NCBI RefSeq assembly: GCF_019703515.2
Contig: NC_059388.1
Location: forward strand, 1,625,501 to 1,689,500
Origin: Myxocyprinus asiaticus
Lineage: Eukaryota > Chordata > Actinopteri > Cypriniformes > Catostomidae
Length of the DNA: 64,000 bases
Direction: 5' to 3'
The translations under genes were made by a program, and so were the position numbers. Each line of letters begins with the position of its first letter. The first letter of the stretch is position 1. Under the pieces are notes generated by a model that had not been told where the DNA came from, made no database searches, and saw only the letters and a list, made by a program, of their open reading frames with translations. Positions 45,847 to 59,262 of the stretch are shown here, one piece after another.

Positions 45847-46345
45847 CTGACTCACTGAACATTCACTTGACCATCCGAGGAAACTGGGCACTTTCTTTGT
45901 TTCTTTTTGTGTTGGTTCCGCCTAGCGGCTGGAGTTTGTTTTGTGGAATAACACTCCTTCAGAACAGTTTGTGGATGTATCTGCACGTTCTTTATGCTTA
46001 TGCCTCCTGTTGGATGGAGTTTGTTTTGTGGAATATTTCTTGCAAACATTGGAGTGATTAGGGCATTTGTTGCACTCATGTAACAGCCGAATGGGCCGGC
46101 TCACTGAACATTCCTTTGACTGCCTGAGGAAACTGAATGTTCTTTTTTTTGTGTGCTGGTTCCACTAGTGGCTGGAGCTTGTTTTGTGGAGGAACACACC
46201 TTCGGGACAGTTATGTGGAGGAATCTACATGTTCGTTGTGTTTATTATGCCAATTGGCTGGAGTTTGTTTAGAGATTATCATTTGTTGTGTAATTCTGTC
46301 TCACAAAATTTTTATAGAAACAACAGACTTGAGCAATCCAACGGC
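45847..46345 (+). repeat. Tandem ~250-base repeat in the L1 inter-ORF spacer
   Basis: CTCACTGAACATTC at 45852 and again at 46101. Each is followed by GAGGAAACTG, then TGGTTCC, and then GGCTGGAG(T/C)TTGTTTTGTGG. A shorter third copy of the GGAGTTTGTTT part occurs at 46014 and 46259. Confidence 0.6.
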
Positions 46346-46560
46346 AAAGTTGTCACTGGGGCTTTCGTAGGCGTACATGGACTGTTTGAGTTTGGAGGGA
46401 TTGACGCCAGTTGGCGCTGTCGTGTGCAGGGATAATGTGCATGTTTTTCTTTTTTCTGTTTTTTTTTTTTTTTTTTTCTGGGGGAAGTTTGGGGTTTGTT
46501 TTTTGCTCTAATGTTGGAATGTGGTCTTTATAATTTTGTTTTTGACACACAATAAATTTT

Positions 46561-48520
46561 TGAGTGGATTGTCTCTCTCCATGTGGAAAGTGAATGGGTT
46601 GGGGCAACCCATAAAAAGAAGGAAGGTTATTTCTTTTCTTAAATGTAAGAAATATGATTAAGTGTTTCTTCAAGAAATGCATCTTTCCCCGCAGGAAGCT
46701 GAAAAATTTGGGAAGATATGGGGTGGACATGTTTTCTTTAATGCTGGCTCAAGTAAGAGCAGGGAGTCATTACGCTGATAAGTAATAATCTACAATTCAA
46801 ATGTCAAAAGATAAATTAGGAAGAGTCATTATTTTTTTAGCAGAAATTCAGGGGCAAAGGTTAATTTTGGCTAATATTTACGCACCTAACGCTGATGATC
46901 AGGGATTTTTTTATAGATCTTGAAGGGATGTTGCAAGCCGCTGGCACTCCTCATGATATAATATTGGGAGGAGACTTTAATCTTTTGATGGACTCAGTCC
47001 TTGACCATAGTGAAGCAAAAGTGTACAAGCCCCCTAGAGCAACACTGATGCTTCACAGGATGTGTAAAAATCTTGGTCTTACAGATATTTAGAGACTTTT
47101 GAACCCATCTGGTAGGGACTATAATTTTTTTTTCATCAGTCCATAAGATTTATTCTAGAATAGATTTATTTTTTTTAAATCTAAGTCCCTCACTGTTGTT
47201 GATTGTTCAATTGGAAACATTTAATCTCAGACCATATTAAAAGAGCTGAAGCACCGAATGTCATCTGATGGCCTCAAAGAATAGACCCAACTGAAATACA
47301 GATATAATACTATTTTGTCATGGAAGGTGGAGTTTTGGCTATTCAGGGCAAGACAGTCATACTTTGAGATGGGGGACAAAGCAGGGAAGCTTTTGGCTAG
47401 ATATATAAACAGAGAGAGTCTTTTTCTACCATTCCCTCTGTGAAATCTGCTGGTGGTGAAATATTTATCTCGGCCATTGATATTAATAATGCTTTTAAAG
47501 AATTCTGTCTTGATCTCTATAGTTCCACGTCTTTGTCTACTGATAACAATATTAGAAACTTTATGGAACCATTAGAACTCCCTAAATTGACAACTGAGCA
47601 AAAAAAATTGTCTTGATTCTGAGATAAACTTGGAGGAGCTTGGCGAGGTAATTAAGGCCTTGCCTACTGGCAAGGCTCCGCTGGACGGAGTGGATTGAGA
47701 GGGGTGTTGCTACGCTTGGAGACGTACAAAAAGTATTGAGATCTTTTGATAATATTATACAGCAATTTGAGATTCAGAGGTCTCAGTTCTTCAGATATTT
47801 ACAGTTGCGCCATTTATTATGTACTGTCTTTGGAAGTAGTATAAAAACCCCTGAAGCGGTGGACACCCTTATTGTGGTGATTGCTGCTTTTGGGAAAGGT
47901 CACGAAGCATCGGTGTACTATTCTTTGCTGATTCAGCGTCTTGGCGACAGAGATTTATCATCTCTCAAGGGGTTATGGGAAAAGTATTTGAACGTGGCAC
48001 TGGAGGATAGGGAGTGGGAATGGATTCAAAAAAATGTCAAATCTATGTCCAGAGATGCTAAGATACGTCTTATGCAATTTAAGATCATACATTGTTTCTA
48101 TTGGACCCCCTCTAGGTTGTATAGACATGGTTTAATAGATACACCTACCTGTTGAAGATGCCAGTCAGAAGATGGGGACATAGCCCATGCCTTTTGGTTC
48201 TGTGCGATGATTCAGGAGTTCTTGTCGGAAGTCCAGAACTTCATCAGTGAGGTCTTGGACACTGACATTACTCTCTGCCTGAGACTGTGTATTTTGGGGG
48301 ATGGGACAGTCATTGATATAAATGACAAATATATATAAAAAAGTGGGTTCTATCCAGTGTGATGATTGGGAGGTAAATAAGACTTAGGGGTTGGAAGGCA
48401 GCTGGTTTTCCCTCCTTTCAGAAGTGGTGCACTGAATTGGATGAATATAGATGTCATATAGATGGCTGGGTAACATGGAGGCATACATGAAGAATTGGGG
48501 CGGATATGTGGCCTTCCTGG
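46561..48520 (+). pseudogene. L1 ORF2 remnant (endonuclease and C-terminus)
   Basis: Endonuclease pieces: LILANIYAPNADDQGFF and, in the frame 46895-47092, HDIILGGDFNLLMDSVLDHS. The pre-RT segment follows (LEELGEVIKALPTGKAPLDG at about 47630-47690). The sequence then jumps to the C-terminal region (frame 47736-48155, FDNIIQQFEIQRSQFFRYLQ, KFKIIHCFYWTPSRLYRHG-like), so the RT catalytic core is deleted. A Cys/His pair typical of the ORF2 end (CQSEDGDIAHAFWFC) lies at 48155-48205. Non-functional. Confidence 0.65.
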
Positions 48521-48815
48521 AGGGTTTCAATAACGGGAAGGGGAGAGAGACAATGTTGTTTTGTTTTATGTAGTCATTTAAATTGTATTTGTTTATTTAA
48601 TTTTTTTTAATTGTTTTTCTATGTGGATAATAATTTTATATTGACCACTGGGGATGGGGGAGAGACAAGTTCGGGTGGTGTGGGGGAATAATAGGGATAT
48701 AAATGATTCCAATGATTTATGTTCTGTTTGCCCTAATTTGCCCTAATACATTATTATTAATATTAATATTATTATTATTATTATTTTATGTATGGAATCA
48801 ATAAAAAATGCTAAC

Positions 48816-49739
48816 GACAAAATATTTTGTTTTTAGTACCTGGTATTAACAGGGTACTCCAGTGTACATGTCCAAATAATTTGTCAATGAAACGGTACAT
48901 TTAAGTGTGTTCATGTACTGTACTGTTAGTGTTTTTGTTGGAAAATAAGTATACCTTGTAGTACAGTACAGGAAGTTTAAAAGCTGGACATGCAGGTGTT
49001 GAACTTTACAAAGTGTTTCCTCCGCTAGCAAACAATACGATGCATTTAAAGGTTTTGTTTCAATTGATTGAAGGTAAATATCCACTTAATTTCTGCACTC
49101 CGTTTGCTCTCTGTGTTCAAAAGTATGCTGTTCCTGTTTTACTGAGTGTGAAACCACTCCAAACGATTCAGTGTGTGGACTATCTGAATGATTTCAGCTG
49201 AATCGAGAACCGATGCAGATATCCCGTTTGACTATCGCATTAACCAACTGAACAGAGCGGCTCATTTGCTAATCTGGCATCACTAGTTCTTGTTGTAAAC
49301 ACCCAACAGAAATATGGGACACAAGATATACAGTCAGTAATTGCTGAAATTGTTAGTGAAAATTGTTCTCAAGTCGATATTAAAGCAATATCACATGAAA
49401 AAGATCGCTGTATGGCACTACATTGGCATGGTGGTTATCACAGCTGTGCTGATTTAGGGCCATACAGCATGATTGCAAGTGTGATATTGCTTATGTACAA
49501 CAGTTAAACGAACAAGTAAATAAGAAAATGGGCAAAAAATAAGGACTGTCACAAAAAAACGCACTTGAACATGGAACTACTTTCTTATGCCACGGAGGAT
49601 CTACCATTGCTAGTTCAAAAGATGCACCCAAGCCTCTGTTACTAATTCAAAAACATCACTTTAGAAATAGTAACAATGGCTTCGGCTGTTTCTAACACGT
49701 TATTGGAGATACACGGGTGTGTGTGTGTGTGTGTGTGTC

Positions 49740-49781
<42 letters not shown>

Positions 49782-50640
49782 ATAGGAGTCGTGACAGATG
49801 CAGGTAATTGCAACAAAGCAGAGATGAACAGTAAAGCTTTAGTTGTAGTGTGAATTAGAAACTGGCAAATAAGAAGCTGGATACAGCCTTGTGTGTTAGT
49901 CAGCTTGCTGAAAATGATGGAATTTTGGTCAGATACATCCTATTTTCTAGGTGTAAAAAATAGCCGTCCGAGTGGAGTCCTCCCTGAGTATTTTGCGGTA
50001 GCCGGTTCATTCTCTCCTCCGCCATGTTGAATGTTTACATCTGCTCCCAATGCAGAAACTCCGGTAGGTAAGCACCTGGAGTATGTGTAATTTCTTCGTT
50101 TGTTGTGTCTCTCAGCTGTGAAAAGCCTTAATGCTGAAGCTGTTAGTTTAACTCTCTTTCCCAACTGTAGTGTAGTAGTAATCAGAGCGATCATGTAGCG
50201 AGATACAATGCCGATTACTTCAAAGAAACCACTCGCTGACTGGCAGCACTGACTCAGATGAACATCAGTTCAACTCAACTGGCTCACGACATAAAAATGG
50301 TCTTTTGCCACAAACCTGCTAGCTAAAATCTTTATCTTTACACATCTATCTGCTTTTAACACATCTGCGCTGCTTTTACATATTATTTTAGAATGCCACG
50401 AAAACAAATGGAGTGATACAAGCAGTGAAGCGTTCGAGTGCTACTGTTCTGAAACATCAGCGCTCTTGGAAAGCCTCTCATCCAATCAGATTCGAGGACC
50501 GGAACTAACGGTTGTATAAATCCTTAAAACAAGGGAGATTACCATTTATAAGTAAATTATTACTGCAGCACAGCTGTAAATGTTATTCATGCCCCAGTCA
50601 GTCTAGTGATGCCACTGACTGAACATGTTTATATCTATCT
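48816..50640. other. No gene; one microsatellite
   Basis: A (GT)n(GA)n run lies at 49718-49778 and a short (CTAT)n at 50632-50652. Open frames are short and uninformative. Confidence 0.4.
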
Positions 50641-50654
50641 ATCTATCTATCTAT

Positions 50655-51655
50655 ATATATATACAGGGTTGGAAGGGTTACTTTTGAAATGTATTCCACT
50701 ACAGATTACAGAATATATGCTGTAATTTGTAATGTATTTCGTTAGATTACTCAAGGTCAGTAATGTATTCTAAATACTTTGGATTACTTCTTCAGCACTG
50801 GTAGATTTTTTCACTTGTTTTGTCTATAAAAACTCTGCCAGTACAGTAAGACAAAATACACGTTAAAAATACATTCTCTGAAAAACCTGAATATCTTATA
50901 CAGTGTTGTTTCTAAAACAAGATAAATCAAATTGATCTTGTTTTAAGGATTTTTAGATATTTTTACAGGAAAACAATAAAAAAAAAATATCAAGAATATG
51001 ATTTTTGCCCTAATATCAAAGGTCTTACTAGAAAAAAAGAAATTATTTACATTTATGCATTTGGCAGACATTTTTATCCAAAGCGACTTATAGTGCCCTT
51101 ATTACAGGGACAATCCCCCCTGGAGCAACCTGGAGTTAAGTGCCTTGCTCAGGACACAGTGGTGTTGGCTGTGGGGATTGAACCAACAACCTTTTGCTTA
51201 CCAGTTCAGTGCTTTAGTCCACTACACCAAAATTATGATCCAACGTGAATTTTCTTGATAAAAAAATATGATCATGCCTGGTAACGTGCATGTAAAATGG
51301 CTAGAAATAGCATTTTATTTTAGCATAAAGCTGACAATTTACACAAGGTTTATTTCTATTTCTTCTGCTCCAAACTTACTTCAAACGTACATCCCTGTCT
51401 GCTCGTATGAATGTAACACATCATAAGAAAGTGTTTCACCGCTGTTCAAATGCACTTTGGATCGCATCATTTATATGTATAAATGTTTTCCATCTGAAAG
51501 GACTAAATATTAAATGAAACAAATGACAATAAAACGCAAAGTAATCTCTTCAGTAATCTAAATACTTTTTGAATGTAACTGTATTCTAATTATCAATGAT
51601 TTAAATTGTAACTGTAGTGGAATACAGTTACTTATATTTTGTATTTTAACTCCAA
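50655..51655. repeat. Foldback element, ~1 kb
   Basis: The left arm near 50665-50790 (GGGTTACTTTTGAAATGTAT, AGATTACTCAAGGTCAGTAA) has a diverged inverted partner at about 51540-51655 (AGTAATCTAAATACTTTTTG, GTAGTGGAATACAGTTACT). This is a common fish MITE type. A second dispersed repeat sits in its middle (51045-51235). Confidence 0.55.
51045..51235 (+). repeat. Common teleost dispersed repeat
   Basis: GCATTTGGCAGACATTTTTA, then CCAAAGCGACTTATAGTGCC, then GGAGCAACCTGGAGTTAAGT. This motif series is widespread in fish genomes. No tRNA-type boxes were resolved. Class uncertain. Confidence 0.5.
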
Positions 51656-51659
51656 TAGA

Positions 51660-52512
51660 TAAAAAAATCAAGTAAGGAAACTTGGTGTCATTTTGGAATC
51701 AAACCTTAGTTTCAGTAGTCACATCAAAGCAATAACTAAATCAGCCGATTCTCATCTCAAAAATATAGCCAGAATTAGATGTTTTGTATCCAGTCAAGAC
51801 TTAGAGAAACTTGTTCATGCATTCATCACCAGTAGGGTGGACTATTGCAATGGACTCCTCACTGGCCTTCCCAAAAAGACCATTAGACACATGCAGCTCA
51901 TTCAGAATGCCACTGCCAGGATTCTCACCAGAACCAAAAAATTGGAGCATATTACTCCAGTCCTCAGGTCTTTACACTGGCTTCCAGTTACAATAAGAAT
52001 TGATTTTAGAGTACTATTACTCATTTATAAATCGCTCAATGGCCTAGGACCTAAATACATTTCAGATATGCTTGTTGAATATAAACCTAACAGACTTCTC
52101 ATATCATTAGGATCAAGTCAGTTAGACATACAGAGGGTTCACTCAAAACAAGGTGAGAGAGTGTTTAGCTATTATGCCACCCGCAGCTGGAACCAGCATC
52201 CAGAAGAGGGGTCAGATGTGCCCCAACAGTAGCCACATTTAAATCCAGACTGAAAACACTTCTGTTTAGCTGTGCATTTATTCACTGAACACTGTGTCTG
52301 CATCATTATTTCTGTATTCTTCTTTTTTATACATTTGAATAATTTTTACTTTTTAAAATGTATCTTATTACTTTCTGTTCTTATTTCTTGTTCTTATTTT
52401 ATTTTAAAATAATTGTTTATGTAGCTTATTTTGTTTAATCATTTTTATGTAAAGCACTTTGAATTGCCATTGTGTATGAAATGTGCTATAAATAAACTTG
52501 CCTTGCCTTATA
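51660..52512 (+). pseudogene. LINE reverse-transcriptase C-terminus and 3' end
   Basis: The open frame to 52232 reads LGVILESNLSFSSHIKAITK, then ARIRCFVSSQDLEKLVHAFI, SRVDYCNGLLTGLPKKTI and LRSLHWLPVTIRIDFRVLLL: the region after the RT catalytic core in CR1/L2-type LINEs. A frame break near 52175 precedes TVATFKSRLKTLLF-like codons (about 52226-52270). The 3' end is TAAAGCACTTTGAATTGCC, then a ATAAATAAACTTGCCTTGCC-type tail at about 52450-52508. Everything upstream of the C-terminus is missing (5' truncation), the usual fate of LINE copies. Confidence 0.75.
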
Positions 52513-53222
52513 ACTATCTGGTAATAACCTGAAAGTTGTATATTAAATTAGCGTGACATTCCCCTACGAAAATTAACCATGGTTTACACAAACTGAAAAG
52601 CAATAACATTACTCCATGACCATGGCAGAAATGAGTGAAACATGTTGTTCAGATGTGCTGGTAGCATCAAGCTGTGTAATTTTGTAATTTTTAAAAATAA
52701 TTTATGTCCATGGCACAAATGGTGCAGGACGTGTTGACACTATGAGCAACAATGAGCAATAGTAAGAGTGATGCTTGTCTTAGCAACTGTAATAAACTGT
52801 ATCACATGCACACATTTAATATTGCACACATTTTAATCCAGCATGTGTCATTGTTTATTATCAATCAAGTTTATAATGAGCACAAAAAAGTGAAACAAAT
52901 GATGAACTTCCACCAGTCAACTTTAATAGTTCATAAAGATGATGTAAAAACTACATTGGCATATGTAAGACAAACACTCTATATGTACTATCCACTGGAC
53001 AGTCCCCTTCAGAATTACAAATAAAACCACAGTCCAAAGACATCTATCTAAAACACCTCTGTGTGTTGTCTTATCCATTTTCATTTGCTTCTTGCTTCAT
53101 TGCAAAAGAACAAGTCACATATTGCAAGCCAAGTCAAAATGCATAATTATCAAACAATAAAAAAATTGTAATTTTTGATCTGTTTCCCCCCTCATTTGTT
53201 CATTGATAAAAGAATAGAATTT

Positions 53223-53257
<35 letters not shown>

Positions 53258-55726
53258 CATTGTTGTGTTGCGTGTAGTAAAATAGATCTGTATAAGCACT
53301 GCACAGTTTCTTCCGGAGTATATTTTTGGAATATGGGCAACAGCGAGTGAACAAATCTGGGACGTGCCGTGATGTGTTTGGAAATGATATGGACAAGAGA
53401 GCTCTGTTTGATTTAAAAAAGAAATCTAGTTTTTAATGAAAAGGGACTGATATTTACATCACATGCCACTGTCATATAGTCTTTAATCACTGCAAAAATA
53501 TGTTTCTTCATCAGTTTTTCCTTTCTTGTTTTCCAGTAAAAATATCTTTAAAACAAGATCCATTTACTCGAGCAGGAAAATTGATAATAAAACTAGTTCA
53601 AAGGCTAATTTGAGTTATTTCAAGAATAAACCTAAGTAAAAATGACTATTTCCAATAGACTAAAAAAGTTAAATATGTAGTATATGACAATATTATATAG
53701 TATAATATTATTAAATTATGCAATTCTGCTTCTCAAGTAAATGTATCTTGTTTTAATGATGTTGAGATATTTCGGACAACTGGAAAATAAGACAAAGATA
53801 CCTGTTAAGAATATGATTTTTTTTGCAGTAACGGACCTGTTCAGTATCTAACGGGAGTGACTTAATAAACAGACAAATGATATGCATTCAATTTACATTC
53901 TGAATCTGATATTACAGGACCTGAATGAGACATTACTTGGGTTGAGATTTTGCTTTTCTCAAAAAACTAAAACATAAACACAACTTCTTATGAAGTCTGT
54001 ATATAATGCATTATAAAGGTTTCTGAGTTCTATTCATAATGCCCTATAATAGTACACCTAGTAATCCACTATGTCTTGTCATGAATAATTGTTACCATAC
54101 TTGTAGTTATAATATATTATAATACTTAACTATTCATAGTTACACCTTTAAAACACATGATCAGCACTAAATGTGTCCATGTGTTATTTTTTTTATGTAT
54201 TATACTTTTTAAAGGTGTGACAACAAATAATAATTTTAATTTATAGCATGGTCTATCAGAATACTCGATTGTGATTGGCTGGATTGTGTGCGTTAAAATC
54301 CATTAATGCTCAGATAGTTCCAGTCAGTTTTAATCACCGTTCTATATCAACACGCCTACCTTCCGTTCAAACTACCTCCGTACGCGAATATAGCGTAGCA
54401 AGTCTGAAGAGTGTCAGATTAACCATCACATCACAAAACACAACATCATCAAGTCATGCAGTGCCGTCTTTAAAGACACTGTGAAATCAAAATGAAAGTT
54501 TTGCTGCTTTTCATCCATATCTGCTATCATTGATATGCTAGTGTACTTCTAAACGTTGACTAAATTTGTTTAAAGAAGATATTTCAAATCTGCAGTCTCT
54601 CTCTTCCAGCTAGACAGATCCAGGCACAACCATGATGTCACATAGAGGCTGAGAAACTTTGTCTAAACAAATGCTTTCTGGAACAAGAACACACCCTCCC
54701 CCTACATCTGATCAGCTCACATGGCTGTGTTCTCACCTGTGCTAATGATGCCTTCGCAGGGCACATCGAAGGGAGCACTATCCATGCTGTATAGGTCATT
54801 CCAGAAGGAATTTCTGATAAGAGTGAGTTGTGAATGACACACTTTAGCGAAAAAGTAAAATCACAGACCGTAAAGAAATATGAGATGAAAAGGTTATAAC
54901 GTTAACAGTACAAAAATGTTTAGGGTTTTTGGCATACTCAGAAACAAGATAAACATTTTTGGATGATGGGATCAGGCACTCAAAGAACTTAATGGCCTTT
55001 TTCGTTGTTGTCGTCGGGACAGCCAAAATGAAATTAAAAAAAGATCAAATGTGTACAACGATCCCTCTGTCCAATACTTTTTTGAACTTATTAACAGGCA
55101 TCGGCATGAAAACACTAAATTCTTCACTAAAAATGCTGAATTATGTCATGTCTTAAATACTTTGTTCTTTTGTCTCTAATAATACTGAAAAGTTATTTTT
55201 TGTTGTAAGTACACACACAATGAAATAATGTTTTGTCTTACTTTCACCTGAATTAATATGGCAAAAATCGGAACAATCTATTTGGATATATCAATATACA
55301 GTGCTCTCCGTTTCATATGTCACTTCAACTACAAATACTCTAATGTTCTCTAATCACTATATGCGGACAATTATCCCACCCCCACACACATCAAAACCCC
55401 AGTAAAAAATGCAAAGCATAAAAACAAACGTCTCTAGCTATGTAGAATACTTGTTTTATATATTTGCAACGGCATCGTAATTTAGTTGTAAATACATTAA
55501 GGCCAAAAAAAATAAATAAAAAAATCGGTACAAAAAATCTTGTGAGCACTGTGTGTGTTGGCTTTAAAAAATACTTATGAATCAAGTGATGCTTATAATT
55601 TCATTTTCAATTTGTTTTCCTTTTTTTATCGTAACATTACAGTAAGCAGAAAAAAACACGTTAGTTAGATATCACTGTCCATGTCTCTGTATGAATGTGT
55701 TTAGCGAGCTGTTGTCGGGACAGTTA
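52513..55726. other. Intergenic or phf21b 3' UTR; no other gene
   Basis: A (TTG)n run lies at 53221-53258. The minus-strand 3' UTR of the PHD gene must begin at 55726 and run leftward. I found no convincing AATAAA (TTTATT on this strand) close by, so its end is unknown. Confidence 0.4.
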
Positions 55727-55987
55727 TCAGTTGTTGCTGTGTGACTGCAGTATGTTTTTGTGAAGTACTGCAGAGGGCCCTGCGTGAGGCTCTGTGGTGC
55801 TGGTGCTGCTGCCGGTGGCTTTGATCCAGGGCAGTGAGAGCAGCGACGCTCTGGTGGTGGTGGCCGTCATTGTCACTTGGATCATGTGATCTCGCTGGAT
55901 GAGTCGGATTAAAGTTTTGATATGCTCCAGAGAAGCTTGAGTGTTTCGCTGTTGACCCAACAGATGCTCCTTATGCTCCATACACTT
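55727..55987 (-). CDS. phf21b: PHF21B-like, last coding exon
   Basis: Acceptor GCATTCAACAG precedes 55987. The exon starts in phase 0 (Lys-Cys-Met-Glu-His-Lys-Glu) and ends at the stop 55729-55727, 86 codons. The first half is amphipathic (HLLGQQRNTQASLEHIKTLI) and continues the coiled coil of the previous exon. It ends with IQVTMTATTT, SLPWIKATGSS and a Ser/Thr-rich tail. The QVTMT and PWIK segments, as I recall, mark PHF21B rather than PHF21A. The long 3' UTR was not delimited. Confidence 0.8.
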   Translation of the reverse strand, partial: KCMEHKEHLLGQQRNTQASLEHIKTLIRLIQRDHMIQVTMTATTTRASLLSLPWIKATGSSTSTTEPHAGPSAVLHKNILQSHSNN

Positions 55988-57995
55988 CTGTTGAATGCAA
56001 AAACATACGATTTAAAGTCAGTATGAAACACTGTTTGCAAACCCATTTTTGCTCCGCAAACCATACACAACATGAAAAAGCTAGACAAATTTGCAATCAA
56101 AATTGAGCGAATACTTGCGGCTAACACATTCACACATTTACAATAGGTGGCGCTGATCAACACTCAATTTGACTCTTGTGCAGTGAGTGGTGCAACGCCT
56201 TTCAAATGGTCCTTCCTCCTGCATTCACAGATGAGACAGACTACTTAAAAGTTTGCAAAACAACCATGGAATCATAGTATGAAAGATAAGAAAGTGACTC
56301 TGGTAAGCCGTTTGAAAAAGAAAATCAAAGAAAACAGATTTTTCTAAAAGCTGCAGCAACGATGACAAGTTTGTTGTTGATTTGCTCAACGAGAAAGAAA
56401 TCGGGGCATTTAAAAAAAAAAATCTACACACACTGTAAAAAACCTTGCTTTGTCGGTGCATGAATCTAGGTATGCATTGTTTTTTTAGGACTGGCCATTT
56501 AACATGTTAATTTAGTGTGAAACGCAATTAATCGTGCCCCCGACCTAAATTCCATAATAATTAATGTTCCTACCATCGGAGAAATTCGAGTTTGATGTAC
56601 CACCCTGATGCAGTAAGGGTGCTGTTCTAATCAAACACGCTTATGACTAGAAACACTGAAAACCATTGAAGTGTGTCGCAAACCAAAGTGAGATGCTTCA
56701 AAACCTGAAGCACAAGTACATAGACCAACAATTAAAAATAGAGCAGAGGGAAGTAGGCCAGTAATAGGGTAATGTTCAATGATTTGGAAATAAAAATGTT
56801 TACATTTAAGGCCATTTTCATTTTGTCTAAATGCTTTATGATGCAATATGATATAATGTATTTGAATGACCTGTATTATAATATTTATTGGACATATATA
56901 TGATATTTATAATTATTTGAATTATTCTATATTACTTTTATTTGGGGGACTTTCTCAGTAAATATTGGTATGTGATTAACTGCAATTAATTTGATTAATT
57001 AATTGATTGAAAGGCCTAATTGGTTCTATTTAAAATTTGCATTGTGGCGAGAAATCAAGGCGAAAGTACGAGTTTGGTTTGAAAGGGCCTTGAAACAGAA
57101 TTTTCAATTTGAAAACTAAATTCTAAATTTTTCATTTAAGTATTAACACAATTCAAATTTTAAAGACATTATTCCAGGTAGGTGAAAAGGTTGCTGATTT
57201 GATTTTTAAATTCGATATTGTCTCTTACTTTCCACAAAAGGCAATTTTTTAGCTAGCTACTGTTTATCGCAAAGAACATATCTAGATGTAACAAAAATTT
57301 ATAAAAGATTTAGCCAGTCTCAAATCTTAAGTAATAAAGTAAAGCAAGTAAAGAAACAGATGGTTCTATGTAAACTTAATGTTGTACAGTAGCCAATACC
57401 AATGTACCACGGACTCAAGCTTCATAATGCTGGAGGTTACATAGTGTTTTTCATTAAATACAGTTTTATGTATGTGCCTAATGCTTAAACAGCGAGACGC
57501 TGATAAGAGAGCAAGACAAAACGGCCAGAGACCTCCAACCGTTCACTACGAACACGTACGCTAGACAGACGTCTTTGACCATTGCGCTGCATCTCTCTGG
57601 TTTTTCAGCATTTCGTGCAGAAGCGCTGTGTTTTATCAGATGCTGTGTCAGTTCAAAAGGAAAACAAAGCAATCGATCTGAACATCCCATATGCCATGAT
57701 CAGTGCTTGGCAAACATCCAAAATTTGAATGCACATTTAATATTAGAATTAGAATTTTAATTGGACAGCCTTAACATGCAAACACAGTTTTCTTGTGTTG
57801 TCAGATTTTTTTAATAAGCTGATTTTTGGTATTTATTAGCTTATTGGTCTGCATGTATACACACTCAATGTTGCATTTTTCTCCTGGGTTTAGTTCACTT
57901 TTATAAGGCAACATTTAAAAACACACTAACATTTTTGAATAAAATTCACATGTGAGCAAAATGTCAGACTCCCACTCCACATAGCCGTACATTAA

Positions 57996-59262
57996 AGGGG
58001 CTATGTCATGAGGAATGTCAATTTTTCCTTGATATTTTGACAAATAAGTATATAAAACATATTATAAGTTTCAGAACTCAAAACTTCTTCTCCAGTCAAA
58101 AAAGTGCGTTTATTATGTCCACTCTGCATGAATGACTTGTTTTGAAATCGACTGCATTCTGACATCACTGTGCACTGTCATTTGAATAGCCCCGCCTCCA
58201 CAACATATATAATCGTTGTGGTGAAAGGAAGAGCGGCTGAGGTCCTCAAACTCTAAAAGTTGTACCATTGTTACTGTAGTTTTCTTTTATCCAGCATAAA
58301 GGTTTGATGTCATGTTAGGTCCCCAGACATTGTTGTGCTCCTGGTTGTGTAAAAACTGCATCTCTGCATAGCCTTCCGAAGGATCCCAATGTTAGGAATG
58401 AATGGCTTAAATTTCTGAACAAGTCAATAGGTGATTACACCTTGGTTCAGCACATCTCTCTGTGTATTCTTTTGACAACCAAGATCAGGCTTTGCAAAGA
58501 AACATATATGATGGAAATCAGCACCAACTATATTGGACACACAGTATTGCCGGTGATTAACAAATGTTTCTGTCTGTGTTTGTTTGATATGTAAGGAATT
58601 GTATAGTCAGCCAATTTTATCGCAAAATAAACCAGCCAGGATGTCCCGTATTTTGGCCAAAATGAATGCATCGAGACACCCATTAAGCAGTGAAACAATC
58701 AAAGGGGAACCTCTCCCCAGTTGAATGCGAAACGATCCAAGGGGATCCCCACTTTTATAACTACCTACAGCTGGATACAGATTCATAAACCCTTCACATT
58801 CGCAGCTTGTGTTAGTCTGGACTATTTTCACAGTTCTCAGCTTCATATAGCATTATTTTATCACCAGATCTTGTGTGCCAAATAATATAAGTATTGAGGA
58901 GCGATGGTTTGCCAACTTTGTTTAGTTTTCTATTTTTATTTCAGTCAAACAACTGTAGTAGTTTGATTGTGGCTTCACATAAATGGGGACATAGTATAGC
59001 TTTCAGTGATTGCCTGGACTGAGCGCTTTAAGGGAATTTGGTAAATAGCTTGCATGATTTCTTTCTTTCATTCTTGTAAAAACCATTCCACACGTGTTAC
59101 GGTGGGGGTAATTTGCAATGTTATGTTAACAGTGGGCATTAACATTGAAGTTTTAAAGAAGAAGTAGAACAGAAACCGAGATATACATGTAAAATGCCGT
59201 TTTTACATTGTAAGTAAACCTCAAGGAAAATAATACGAAAGAAAATGCACAACATGACCCCT
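57996..59262 (+). mobile_element. Kolobok-like DNA element in the phf21b intron
   Basis: Flanked on both sides by TTAA (57992-57995 and 59263-59266). Termini are inverted: AAGGGGCTATGTCATGAGG at the left and AAGGGGTCATGTTGTGCAT on the opposite strand at the right. The TTAA target, G-rich termini and internal THAP-like coding fit Kolobok. Its transposase is otherwise missing. Confidence 0.6.
58325..58500 (+). pseudogene. THAP zinc-finger remnant in the Kolobok-like element
   Basis: Plus-strand reading: RHCCAPGCVKTASLHSLPKD, then NVRNEWLKFLN and TLVQHISLCILLTT. A THAP domain has a C-x2-4-C pair, then an H-x-F/L-P-K-D-P block, a tryptophan about 9 residues later, and a distal C-x2-H. The first pair, LHSLPKDP and W are present. 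The distal His is replaced by Leu (LCILL), and a TAG lies just upstream in frame, so it is a decayed DNA-binding domain. Confidence 0.55.

Larger units (their letters stand above)
44950..48815 (+). mobile_element. L1-type LINE, decayed and internally deleted
   Basis: The order is ORF1 (coiled-coil RNA-binding protein), a repeat-bearing spacer (45790-46560), ORF2 endonuclease, a deletion removing most of RT (junction near 47690), the ORF2 C-terminus, and a tail near 48790-48815 (AATCAATAAAAAATG). Stops and shifts throughout. Confidence 0.7.
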
